A DNA stretch of 64,000 nt from Liquidambar formosana (GCA_039720395.1 CM077832.1:24887607-24951606), one strand, 5' to 3'. Positions 48,127 through 59,417 are shown, counted from the first letter of the stretch. Notes: generated by a model from the letters alone, not told the origin. Translations and numbers: made by a program.

Positions 48127-48534
48127 TTATGGGGACGGAGGCCGTGTTACCAGTTGAGCTAGAAGTTCCTTCATTAAGGGTTGCCATGGAAAGTCAGATA
48201 ACAGAAGTGGATTGGGTCAAGAACCATTATGATGAATTGGCTTTAATGGATGAAAGGAGGTTAAAGGCACTGTATCATGTGCAGGGGTATCAATGAAGAG
48301 TTGCCAAAGCATTCAACAAACATGTTAAAGATCGAGGTCTAAAGAAATGGGATTTAGTGTTGAAAGAAGTCAGAGCTCCAGTGTTCGATCCACGGGCAAA
48401 ATTCGAGCCAAGTTGGGGGGGACCATACATTACTAAGGTGATTTTTCCAGGAGGGGCTACTCGCTTCATGGATTTAGATGGAATTGAGTTCGCTTGTCCA
48501 ACTAATTTAGACTAATTAAAGAAATACTATATAT
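48127..48534 (+). pseudogene. Tat-lineage Gypsy pol, integrase C-terminal end
   Basis: The frame beginning near MGTEAVLPVELEVPS continues through a region like the integrase C-terminus of plant Tat elements: a DWVKNHYDELALMDERRLKAL stretch, DLVLKEV, DPRAKFEPSWGGPYI and DLDGIEFACPTNLD. One in-frame TGA (about 48295) and a TAG near 48511 interrupt it. It is directly fused to a partial family-C LTR, and the antisense genes at 48840-53391 lie where Tat elements carry extra antisense ORFs, so all three probably belong to one rearranged element. Confidence 0.82.
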
Positions 48535-48839
48535 GAGGCCTGTTAGGTTGAAAACCCGTAAGGGTGGCCTAGGCAAAAGTTAAGGCATATGAACTATGTA
48601 AGACCTAATTCTCTATTCATGCACCAAAAAAAAAAAAAAAAAAAAAAGGGAAAAAAGAAAAATGATAGAGATACGTAGGCAACCCATGAAGTTACTTTGG
48701 GTGTAGTCTAAATCAAACAAAAAATAAAATCCCAAGTTTAGATTATTATTGGCAATTCATTTAAAACTAAAATTGATTGACATAGCAATTTATTGATATT
48801 GTGTAAAGGAATTATAAATGTGCTATAGATATCCTATTC
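48535..48839. other. Spacer after Tat pol
   Basis: Contains the GATACGTAGGCAACC motif (about 48670) often seen downstream of pol in Tat-type elements and an A run (about 48627-48647). No coding sequence. Confidence 0.5.
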
Positions 48840-50151
48840 TTAGAGTCTTGAAGTATTTTTGGGCTTCTTTGTAGCCCGATTTTCAACTTTCTTCTTCCCT
48901 CTTTTAAGTCCTCTTTTCTTCCTCAAATCATGTTCATAAGCTATTGTCACTGCTTCCAAATTATCCTCTCTACAAGGTCCAAGAGTGTTGTCCTTAATAA
49001 GCCCAAAAATCCTTTTTCTGCGAATATTCTCTCTTTCACCCAAATTTTCATTCAACTATCGCTTGTACTCTGGGCTTTTCATGTAGAGACCATCAGTATT
49101 CATAACTTGGGCTAGTGTTAATTTGCTAGGCCATCGATCCTTCACCCAAGTGACTACAGAAAGACCTACAAGCACCACAGGATAGTCACTTTTCAATGAA
49201 GTGGGTATGGTTTGCATGCACCCATCTGACGACAAACCTTGGAGGGCCAGTAAAAAGAAGTGGACCTTAGCCCTATGAGCCTTGTCATTGCACATCTAGA
49301 AGTGCACAAAAGCACTTGTTCACTGCAGCCCCATATAAAGGCAAACCATTTGATATTCCTCCATGAAAGGCTTTGGAAGTAACCTAACCAATCACTCAAA
49401 AAAAATTGCCTAGGTAGTTCAACACAGCGAAGACAGTAATGTTGGGGTTTATATGGTGAAATAGTAGTGGGGGACAAAAATTTGAGTCTCTCAAGTAACC
49501 ACGCTTGTAGCAAAATGGGGTTGCCTCCTAAGGGAACTTTCAGGTCTTCATGAATTTTATCTAAACTATTTAGAGTTTCAGTTAGCACCATGGGAATTAT
49601 ATTATGGCGCTCAGTAAGGAAAGGGATCAACTCGTAAATTTGTATAGGAACATGGAGAGTACCAGTGGAAATAAGGAAATGACCAATAAGACAAAAAGCA
49701 ACTGCATGTTGAATAGGGAAAGTGAAGTTCAAAATACCTTTGCTATCATGAGCCAAGAAGGAAGTTGCAAGTGTCATTAAATCCTATGGTCTTTCACAAA
49801 TATGGAAGCATATTGTTGATGAATCTCAAGAAAATTAGAGAAAGAAGTGAGATAACTTGGGTGAGGAGTAGGAACTATGAAAGGGCTTATCGGTGAAACT
49901 CCATACAAAGCACAAAACTCCTCCATGGTTGGGCACAATTCTTCATAATTAAAGCGAAAGACTTAAATTTAGGGGTCCCAAAAATATACAGCTACGGCTA
50001 GGAGGTTTGTTTCAAGCTTCATATGCCTCAAGGAAAGTAATGGATCTAAGCCAAAGCACTTGAACTCAAATTTTGCTTTAGCACTCATAACCCTAAAAAA
50101 TTCTCCTAAAAATTTTACTAGAGCCTCTATAATTTCTCTCAATGAATGCAA
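48840..50151 (-). pseudogene. Antisense DUF7745-like gene, decayed
   Basis: Reading on the minus strand from an ATG at 50151 (MHSLREIIEALVKFL), three landmarks match the plant DUF7745/PMD-related family: an early FWDP followed in a shifted frame by CPTMEEFCALYG, a central helical block (49777-49500, with AVAFCLIGHFLI and VLTETLNSLDKI), and a C-terminal basic segment (49130-48840, MKSPEYKR then a Lys/Arg-rich tail). At least two frameshifts and several stops separate them. The function of this family is unknown; it occurs in plant genomes and transposons. It is antisense to the adjacent Tat pol and has its own TATA box at 50175. Confidence 0.65.
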
Positions 50152-50174
50152 GTAGGTTTAGAGACCCCTTGGGT

Positions 50175-50347
50175 GTATTTTTATAGGAAAAAAGTCATAA
50201 ATCCGAGTTTTAGAAGGTGTTAACCCATCAAATTAGGAAATTTCCTAAAACAAGTCAAATTTCTACTTCGGGCTCAGGTGACCCCCCATGCTTGGGCGGC
50301 TAGCCACCTGGCCCAGGCGGCTAACCGTCCAGACCTAGGTGGTTACC
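50175..50347 (-). promoter_or_regulatory. Putative promoter of the antisense DUF7745-like gene
   Basis: On the minus strand TATAAAAATAC (50175-50185) lies about 25 bp before the ATG. Upstream are four palindromes with centres about 21 bp apart: GGTTACC (50341-50347), GGCTAACC (50319-50326), GGCTAGCC (50298-50305) and GGTGACC (50277-50283). GGCTAGCC is identical to one in the U3 of LTR C-iii. The closeness of the TATA box to the ATG implies a very short leader or a later start. Confidence 0.5.
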
Positions 50348-50621
50348 TAAGGCCGTTTTCTTGATTTGCTTTGTTTTGCTTGTTTTTTACCCCATTTGAC
50401 CTTTATATGGTTTTGTGACCTTAGGAAGCTTAAATTGAGACTATTTTGCATGAAAAGCATGATTAAACTACCACAATGAATTCTAAAAGATTCACAAAGT
50501 ATACAGGTTGGAGTTAAAGAAAGAGTTTTCAAAGTTACAAAGCAAAGAGGAAAGCTGTTCCGTTGTTTCCAAGCAAAAAGTGAGCTAAGATAATGATCCC
50601 TAGTAGTTCTTCTTTATTGAC

Positions 50622-50895
50622 TTAGTTCAGCTTTGCCACGACCAGAGCGAGGAATTCTTTGAGGTTGCATTGGTTGTAGTGGGCACGATGAAGAAGCCTA
50701 TTGTAAAGAAAATTAATTAATAAAAAGGGTAATGGTTTTAATCCTATGTTGGAATAAACAAGGGAATGTCTTATTGGAGGATTCAAACATGCTTCTAGCA
50801 TAGAGTTTGCCAAACTCATCCTCACAAGATCACGCCTCAATCCCTCACTGAGGTCGATGTATTCTTGGGCATACTCTGTAGGCACCTAGGGAAAT
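50622..50895 (-). pseudogene. Unassigned minus-strand open frame, possible exon of the PMD gene
   Basis: An 87-codon frame (MPTEYAQEYIDLSEGLRRD...) begins right after a splice-acceptor-like TTTCCCTAG at about 50888. It may be the last exon of the upstream PMD gene on the same strand. I do not recognise its sequence and cannot exclude chance. Confidence 0.3.
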
Positions 50896-51239
50896 GAACA
50901 TGGTCAATAACAATAAAAAAAAAAAAATTCAATTTCAAGAAGGTAAAGGTTTAGAACTCATGTGCTCCAGCTAGGGTCAATCCTAGGACTCTCATCAAAA
51001 GCCGGGTGAGTAATGGGAGTTCTCACAAAGTCCATCCCACTACATATGCCTACAAACCAATTAGGAGTCGGGAGAGGTTAAGGTTGACTTCCTTCCATGT
51101 CGCACTCCTCAAAAATGTGAATCATGCTTGTAGATGACCCTACTGTGGAGCTATGCTCACATGCTCGTTGACCCTACAGTAAATTACCTATGAAAAGGAA
51201 GATTTTTTTTTTTTTTTTTGTAGGAATCAGTGACAAAAG

Positions 51240-53391
51240 AATTGGATGGGGACTCACCCCTTGAGTTGGGAGACCAGTGACCCTAGGCTTCATTACGTAT
51301 TGCTAACAAAAGGTCATGTAGTCAATGTTGGGCAAGGTGAACTCTTTGGCATTCCATCCAGTCAAAGCTTCAACCAACTCATCCCCATCTAGTGAGTCTA
51401 TGTGCCTCATGTTTACTAGAGGCATAACAGGAGTTATGGCCGCATCCACGCGTCCCTAACCTGTCTGAGGATACACTCTCCCAAGTACCAGTATCTCCTT
51501 GAGGGACCCTCAAAAAGTACCTTCTTGCTAGTCAACTCCAGGCATGGCACACATCTCTTGGGCAACCTAGTTTCCTATAACCTTCGAGGGTTCCATTCAA
51601 CCTATTGAGTTTGAAAGAGGAATGAGCAATTACCGTATTAGCAGTCAAGCTTGCCAAGAATGCCCTTGCATAGGCATAATCATGCCTGTTGGAAGTACGC
51701 GCAAATATGTAGGAAGGAGCATAATTTTTTACCATAGACCATTCCAGGAGTTCAATGTCGAGCACTGGGCACACAGTTTGAGGTATTCATAATACCAAAT
51801 CTGTTAAAATCCAAGACAATATTCAAAATTGAATTAGTTTAAGAGGAATTTAAAAATGAAATATTTTTATTTATCTTCCAAATGAAAGGAAGTCCATCAA
51901 ATTTCTTGGAAACACCTCGGGACATATCAGATATGGACCTATATATGGTGGCTAAAGCTGCTCCTCCTCAGTTGCACTTACTAATCTTGCTCATATCCTC
52001 CATACAAATAAGGTACTCTAGTTGTGCCATGTCATTGGCACCCACAAAGAAAGTGCATGATAGCATATAGAGCAGGAAAGCTCTAGCTAAGTAGTCAGGA
52101 TTTGCTCCTACACTTTCCTCTTCACCTGAAAAGGTGTTGAATAGCCAAGTGGACCGAATACCCCTTGGGCTCACTTCAATTTCCACCCCCAACATCGACA
52201 AGACATAATCTCTATCCATATTAGCACCCTCATAAAAGTCCAATTTCTTTCCTTTTATGCCTAAACCCGTTATCATGGAGAAATCTTTAGGCATAAAGGT
52301 TATTGTTAGAGATATTGGCCATTTATTAATTTGAATCCCATGTGTAATTTGAGGTGGGTCCATATTGGAATTAATTAATCTCTATGTAGAGATTTAATTC
52401 AAATATTTAATTAGCCAAAATCATTAATGGTTGAATGAGAAATTATTCTCTAAAATAACCCTTGAATAGTTGGTTGAAGAATGGTAATGAGGTTTGTCCC
52501 ACATTGGAAAACTATGAATTCCTGAGTGAATTCATATACATATACTTTGGACCTATGGTTTGGGCCCAAAAGGCACCCAAGTTTTGTGAAGGGGGAGGAC
52601 CTAGCCAACATCGGGTTTGGACCCAAAAACACACGCGCGTTCCCGCCCGCACCGCACCGAACCGAGCTAGGCCAGGTCGGGTAGTGAGGGGTCAAGAAGA
52701 CTGACCCATGTGTGTTATTTTTTAAGAAAAATTTATTTTGCTAATTAAATTTAATTACCATTTAAGTCATGTCTATCTATTAACCTAGAACAGTCATGAC
52801 TATAAGACGCGTCTGATCAACATGCCTTATAACTGTTCTGGAGAGTCACATCGGTCAATATATATACTGCATTTTCGCAGTTAATTAGAGGTTAATCAAC
52901 AGATTATATTTTCGCATTATTGAGTCGTCATTAAAGAGGGAGTAAAGACACAGTGGGGTTCGCTAGACGCAGAGATTGCAGTGCTTCTATGCGTGCAGAT
53001 CATTGTATCCTGAGAGGTAGACGTCAGTGAGAATCAAAGCACCAAGTGAGGGGCGAAATCTATCTTAAGGACATAACGTCAAACGCTAGCCTTGATCAAT
53101 CTGGTTCTGTTTTTTATTATCTTCTGTATTCTGTAAGTTTGTTAATTTCCAGAATTTATTTTGTTTTATTCGTGTTTTATATGCATACTGTTTTGACAAA
53201 ATTACATAAGTAATACATCATATTTTCCAACAGTCATTTCCCTAAAACTAAAGTGGAAAGTATTTGTTGTGTCCCACCATAATTCGGACAAAGCAAACAA
53301 GGATTGCATATCCCATTGTTCATTCCACAACGCATCAAGAAATGGGCCAAAACCTGCTTTATCAATATATTTATTTGCAATGGGTTTAGCA
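51240..53391 (-). pseudogene. Antisense plant mobile domain (PMD) gene, interrupted by solo LTR D
   Basis: The plant mobile domain (aminotransferase-like, PF10536) occurs in host silencing factors such as MAIN/MAIL1 and in transposons. On the minus strand, 53391-53233 encodes the KAGFGPFLDAL and NTFHF segments of the domain in an open frame. The LTR at 52304-53232 then intervenes, and 52303-51968 continues with FMPKDFSMITGLGI and ARAFLLYMLSC. The signature following it reads stop-GGAALA: the Trp expected before GGAALA is TGA (about 51955). Weaker continuations (YWYLGERV near 51490) reach about 51240 with frameshifts. The gene's 5' end is cut off by Copia-B element 2 at 53392. Position between Tat pol and a missing 3' LTR, antisense, fits the extra ORFs known in Tat elements. 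Confidence 0.75.
52304..53232 (+). mobile_element. Solo Copia-type LTR, family D, TSD GTTAT/GTCAT
   Basis: A 929-bp segment from TGTTAGAGATATTGGCC to TTTTCCAACA, flanked by GTTAT (52299-52303) and GTCAT (53233-53237), one mismatch. Removing it rejoins the PMD reading frame, confirming the boundaries. It has a GC-rich patch (about 52632-52685). Orientation is not certain because no internal sequence is attached. Confidence 0.85.
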
Positions 53392-54062
53392 TGTTAGGAT
53401 TATGCCCTAGAGCCAATCATAGAGATGATTGTTTAGGGATTAAGAACAATCATTTGATTTCATTTATGTATGTCACATTTATTATTGATTTAATAAAAGG
53501 GCTTATTCTATTATGTTTATATACATTATTTATATTTACATAATATGTCCATGGAGTTAGAGTTGAGAATATGGAATTACAAAGAGTTGTAATTTTGAGA
53601 CTGTAGATATATCTCTGTACTAAACTCCTAAAGCATTCCTAGTTGAAGGTTCACTATGATGGACAATAATGAACCATAGGACTAGCACTTGTCAGATTGA
53701 CTCTATAGGAGGATAGCTGGTCTCAAGCTATTTGTGTGGAGACACTACAGCCAATAGGTGGGTGCCTATTAATAGAATAGGTATACTAAATGTGACCAAA
53801 GATATGAGATAAACTGAATGGAGTTTTAACCTGCCTGTCAATCAGTTTTTCATTATTATAGTGGTACAAGTAATCCTTAGACCTGAAAGACCATAGTTGT
53901 TTTATGCATGTAGCTTTAGAAGTTTGATAACACTAAGTGCAAATCCTTATAGGGTTCTACAAGGGTATTCATTGGCCCTATTGCTATATGTATGAAGGCA
54001 TGTGAGTGATCAACAAGGAATCCATCACTCTCAGGAAAAAGAGAGAGAATGTCTCATATAGC

Positions 54063-56673
54063 TGTCACACCCCATTTTTGCACCACCTTACTAGGGCTCA
54101 TCATTTCATGCATGTTTTTGTTTGGTTTTTGAGTCTAGTCACTTGCATTAGTTTTCTAGAGTCACAAGGACAATGGATATGAATTTTGGTTCAAATTGGA
54201 GTTGATCTTGAGGGATAATAAGAGCTTTTGTGACTTGAGGGGCATAATCGTCTTTTAAGTCCCAAACTTTTCATTTGACCTTGGAATGATCTCCAAATTG
54301 TCAATTGGAGTTCATATGGATGCATATGAGGTATCAAGTCCCGTGGCCCTGATGATGAGTTTAGTGTGGTTATTTACGGATTATCCTTGAAGAATTAGTG
54401 CGAATCACAGCATGAGATTTTTGGTTAAAATGAAAAGAAAATTATTTTATTAAATTAGCCATTTTTATCATGACACTAACACGTGTACGTATGTGATGAG
54501 TGTGTGTACGCACATACGATACATGTGCATGCGTGTTAGCGGTCAGTCTCCCAATTTTTATAAAAGACAATTTCCTTTTCCTATTCAGATTAGAAGTCTT
54601 TTATCATTATAAAATACCTTTTGATTATTCTCCAAGGAAAGCTAGTCTAGGAAGGAAAGGGAAACTCCAGATTTCAGCTATAAATACTCTCTTAATGTCT
54701 TTAAACAAGGGGGAGAAGAGAAGAGGGTTTGGAGGGAGTGAAATTCGTCATAATTCAGCAGCAGATTTTCTGAAAACCAGCAGTCGTATTTTAATCATAA
54801 CTTTTTCATCCGAAGTCAGAATTTGATGAAATTGGTCTTGTTAGAAAGATAATTCAATTCTCTACAACTTTGTATTTCACAAGCTTTGTCCAAATCCAAC
54901 GTTTTCATACCCAAAAAACGCGATTGAAGTTGCTGCTGCTGCAAAGTGACGAGAATCACTTTTTCTTTTCTCTTGTTCTCTTTTTGTTTTCTATTTCTTT
55001 TCAAAGTTAAGTGAGTTTTGATCTCTTTGCTGTGATACCACTTTGACAAAGAGGAGGATTCGTGTTGGTTTGATTCACTCTAAAGACCTGAGGAGCCACG
55101 AACAATTACAAACACAAGGGGAGCCACTTCCTAAGGTATTCTCCTTCTCTATTCAAGCTTAAACTAGGTTCTCATATGGGTTAGGCTTATTGCATGTTAA
55201 AGGTGACTTTTTTATCATGTATTAACACTCTAACTAGTTAATATACATGGAATATCTATTTTTTATCTACTGTTTAGCATGCTTTAGGGCTATCCTTTAG
55301 GTTTTTAATGCATAGTTATGATTCTTGTGCTCCTGCTTGTCCTTGTGCTAGGATTAGTGTCATTGCATGTTAGAGTTAGGATTTTCATCATGTTATATTG
55401 CTTTAGTTAGTTAATATGCATGATTTAATTTCTGTTTAGTTTGGTTTTAGCATGATTAAAGTATGTTTTGTATGTTTTTAAGCATATTTGTGAGTTTAGG
55501 GTTTTAGAGTCATTGTTTCGTGTTTGTTTTCATATAGCATGATAAAGTAGACTTTTTTATTTGGTTTTTCTTCGTGTTTGCTGTATATGTTTTTCATATG
55601 GAGTAAACATGATAGTTTTGCATGCATGTTAGTATGTTTTAGGGTTTTTATGCATGATATGGTTCTAGGAATATGTTAGGACTTATTATTGTTCGCTTTT
55701 TTTGCTATTGGCATGCTTAGTGGATGATTTTAGGTCATAATACTATTCTGTCCAGATTTGCATGTTAGTGTTTTTGCATGGTTTTGAGCACTTGTAAGGG
55801 TGCAAATAGGTGTGGTATTTGTCCCATGGCAAATAGGGCTGCTTATGTCTGAAATGGCTAAATGCTTGGAGCTAATTGCGCTCAGGTAAGTGGGTGTGAA
55901 GGTGCCCCAATTCACCTTTCTTCTTAACTCATTCTCTTCTCCCTATCTAGGGTTAATTTTTAATATGATCCTATGGTTTAATTAGAGGTTTCCTTAACCA
56001 AAAAAATTCTGGTTTTTATTAAAGTTTCCATTTTGTGGATTTCTTTCCTAAAATCAAACTTTCTATCAAATTCAACTCTTTTGATCAAATAAGGAAACCT
56101 AGGGTTTTTACCATAGGTTTGTATTAGGATTTAACCTTAGTTCTAATCGAACTACGTGGACTTTGATCCATGTATTTCGTTGCATGGTACGTAGGCGCTC
56201 TTCGTGAGGCTCAAGTCCGTTCTAGGATCGAAGCATCCTAGGTTTATTTTTGTTTTCTTTTCTTCTTTTTTCTTTTTCTGTTTTTATGTGCTTATTATGC
56301 ATGGATGGATGAATGAAATATATGATATGCATGCAATTCTTGTGATGATATACTTGCTGATTTTTGTATGGAAAGATCTTGATTTAGCCCAAATGAACTG
56401 AGAGACCGAAAGGGTGACATGGGTGCCCATAGGCTTTGCCTAGAACCTTCCCATGTCATAACTTAGCCTCCGAATCCCCGATTTCTTTGGTTTTCAAAAG
56501 ATTGGTTTTTGCCTTTCCTTTTTTATGGAGTCATTCAAATTGTTTTCCTAAAACAAACTATTTTTAGGGTTTTCCTTGTTTCCTTTAAAAAATAAGGTGG
56601 CGACTCCTTTCCTTTTTCTTTTTCAAACCCATTTTCTTTCAATCCCTTGTGGGCCCAATTTCCGGGGTTCACA
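54063..56673 (+). mobile_element. Solo family C LTR, TSD ATAGC
   Basis: A 2611-bp LTR from TGTCACACCCC to CCGGGGTTCACA with perfect ATAGC duplications (54058-54062 and 56674-56678). It contains TATAAATA (54679), the ACGTGGACTTTGATCC block (about 56152), a hairpin near 56220-56242 and GGTGGCGACTCC (56597-56608). Short open frames inside are not genes. Confidence 0.95.
54483..54686 (+). promoter_or_regulatory. U3 module of this C LTR: 21-bp phased motifs plus TATAAATA
   Basis: GTGTACGTAT (54483), GTGTACGCAC (54504) and GTGCATGCGT (54525) are spaced exactly 21 and 21 bp. TATAAATA is at 54679-54686. The motif differs from the GGCTAGCC type in LTR C-iii although the LTRs are homologous. Confidence 0.6.
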
Positions 56674-57670
56674 ATAGCATTCATAATATAACTCATTAAA
56701 TCCATGGCCATGGTAGGATGAATATGAAAAGAGTTTCATGAGTTCATCAATGAGTTGATATCTATGAATGAGTATAAAGTAATTGAATTAGGGACTTGAC
56801 AAACTTCTATGTCCTATTGGTTCAATTGGAGACATTGTGTAGATGGGAGGATGTAATTGTAACCTATAAACTATAACAGAAGGGTTCTTTGTTAGATACT
56901 TATTCACCTCATTAAGGACAACACCATGAACCATATGCTAGGTGTTATTCATGGTTAGTAGAAGCCCTAATTGATATAAGTAGGTTATAATCAATTAGGG
57001 AATTTGAAGGAGTTCCAATTAGACCCTAAATGGAAAGAGTTCCATTGTGCACACCTCGTGCTATTCCTACTACCTGATGATGTGAACCCAATGGGTCACA
57101 CACTAATCATGCAAGAAGGGCTTTAAAGTCTATGAGAGAAAGGGTTTTAGTGAATAAAGAATAGTTCTTTATAGGCATATTTGTATTTGATACAAATAAT
57201 AGGGGTTAATGTGTAATTAAGTGTAATTACACATAACTCTATTAGTATTTCTTCTCTATGGCCAGCCCCCTTTAATGGGCTGCATATATAAGTCACACTT
57301 ATGTGTGACATGGCATGATGCTTGCACACTCCCAACCCTAGCCGTCCAAAGAGTTGGAGGCTCTCTTCTCTCTCTCTCTCTCTCTTCTCCACCTCTAGCA
57401 ACAACAAGGAAGAAGAAAGAAAAGGCTTGAAGCTCTAGCTAGGTGTGGATACCGTTGGAGACAGCACACTTGGGCTGCTCATTCACCGCTGTCTGGATTC
57501 AAAGCTTGGAGCAAAAAGGAGAAGACATTAAAATTGTAAGTGTTCTAACCCTCTTCGTAGTGAGGGTTTGATTTTGTATTATGCATAGTTAAATTCATGG
57601 GATTGGGAATCGTAGGAAAAATTTTTATATTCCGCACTTCTATTTTTCCCTCTTGTTTGACTCCCAATAG

Positions 57671-57683
57671 TGGTATCAGAGCC
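57671..57683 (+). other. Primer-binding site of Copia-B element 2
   Basis: TGGTATCAGAGCC lies one base after the LTR end, complementary to initiator methionine tRNA. Confidence 0.92.
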
Positions 57684-59177
57684 AAGGTTATGCATAATAC
57701 AAAATACATATGGGCTGGTAATTATGGTGTAGTTGAATGATTCAAAAATCTAGAAAATTTTTCTGCATAATTGGTTTTCCTCCGTGGCTGAACCTAGGGT
57801 TTGGAACCCTAGGTCAATTCTCCTCTACTCCTCTTCTTATTGATGGTTAAGTGTAGCCATGGATGCAATAGGTTGCATAGGGTTTGAGTTTGGAGAAGAA
57901 GAATAAGGAAACTAGGGTTTTATGAAATTGTTATGAACAGTTTTCATGGTAGCCATGAAAAACCGTCATCTTGTTTTGCCTGCCGAAATCAGAGTTCTTC
58001 TCCAAAATTTTCGAGCCATATATGGTTAGAAAGCTCTTCGAATCAGATTTCCAACCCAACAAACAGTACATCAATCCAAGACCTGTAGTGAAGGTTATGA
58101 ATTTTTTACTACAGGCTGTCTGGAAAGACAGTTTTGCTCAGGAATGATGCAATAGCCACAACTTTGAGTTTTTGATGGAGATCAAAGGCATGGCAATGGT
58201 TGCCAACACTTGGGTTATGTTTTAGACATGGTAGGGAAGGGTTCCCAAGCATTTAGATGCATAATAATTGGATTAAGATGCTAGAACAGAAGGGAGAAGG
58301 AGAAGAACACCATGGAGGTTGAATCTGGGTTTTAGAACCCAGAGGTTCTTGCAATTAATTTTAATTAAAGCTTCTGTATTTATGATGGCAATCCATTGTA
58401 GGATTATTATATATCATGTGTATATGATTTTCTTTAAGTTTCAAAAAGGTTTTGATGGAAAAAGATTCAAAAATTTTGAAAATTTTTCATGAACAGCATA
58501 GCAGAATTTTTCTGCAGAAAAGTCATCAATGGAGTTTTGATTAGAACTTGAGTTAGGGAACTCCAAATTGCATGAAACCAATTGCATTAGTTTCCTAAGA
58601 CATGTAGGATACTGGGAAAATTCGTTTGGTAGCCTGATTTAATCATCTTGCTGGGTTTTAAATCAATTTCTGACCATGGACAGTATGCTGTCAAATTCTG
58701 GGCAGCCTACTGTTGTTTTAATTGTTTAGAACAATTGGTGATGATCTGATCATCCAAACCTCTTCTATTAGCTTAGTATTTCATGTAGGGATATGATACA
58801 AAAGCTGGTTTCAATGGAGGAGTCGAATTGATAAGGTTTTAGAAGCAATTGTGACCTTGAAGGTCTGCAACAATGGCGCCAGCAGTAGGTTTTGGAAACC
58901 CTAATTGATTTTGATGAAGGCAGCCACTTGGACGACTTCTCACGTGTCCAGAGGCTTGGCACACACCCCTAGGATGTTCTCCCATGGCTGGCCATGGCCT
59001 CCCACAGTCGTTGGTGGCCATGGCAGCCTAGCTAAGCTCAGGCAGCCCCTTGGTAGTGGCGGTTGCACAGGGTTAATGATGAAACCCTAATTTTGAGTTA
59101 ATGATGAAACCCTAATTTAATTATGGCATTAATTAAAACCCTAATTGAACTATTAATTACCTTCATTAAAGAGTTAA

Positions 59178-59390
59178 TGATTGGTCATTAAATGACCAAT
59201 CATGGTTATTAATTGCTAGGGCATAATTAATACCATTAATGATGTCTAGGGTTAGGGTTTTAGAAACCCTAATTAGTGTAACTAATTAAGAGTAATTAAT
59301 ACCCTATTTGGCATTAATTAAACCCTAATCCTTATCATAAATACTGTATGAACCTAGGGTTTTAATGATTGGTCATTAAATGACCAATCA
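59178..59390. repeat. Duplicated perfect 25-nt palindrome
   Basis: The same sequence, with 12-bp arms TGATTGGTCATT / AATGACCAATCA around a single A, occurs at 59178-59202 and 59366-59390. Confidence 0.9.
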
Positions 59391-59417
59391 TAAGGCATTT
59401 AATGATTATGGCTTGTA

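Larger units (their letters stand above)
53392..57669 (+). mobile_element. 5' LTR of Copia-B element 2, split by a solo C LTR
   Basis: The LTR starts TGTTAGGATTATGCCCTAG and ends at CCCAATA next to a primer-binding site. Removing the C LTR and one ATAGC copy leaves about 1.66 kb, consistent with other B LTRs. Left flank is TAGCA; the right flank of the element lies beyond the window. Confidence 0.9.

Noticed and set aside
52462..52704. 80-codon frame within LTR D
   Set aside because: Runs through the GC-rich patch of a solo LTR; no similarity recognised.
54500..54826. 108-codon open frame
   Set aside because: Lies wholly inside the U3/R region of a solo C LTR and resembles no protein.
58768..59090. 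Overlapping short frames on both strands in the Copia-B leader
   Set aside because: No family resemblance, mutually overlapping, and not in the position of gag in related elements.
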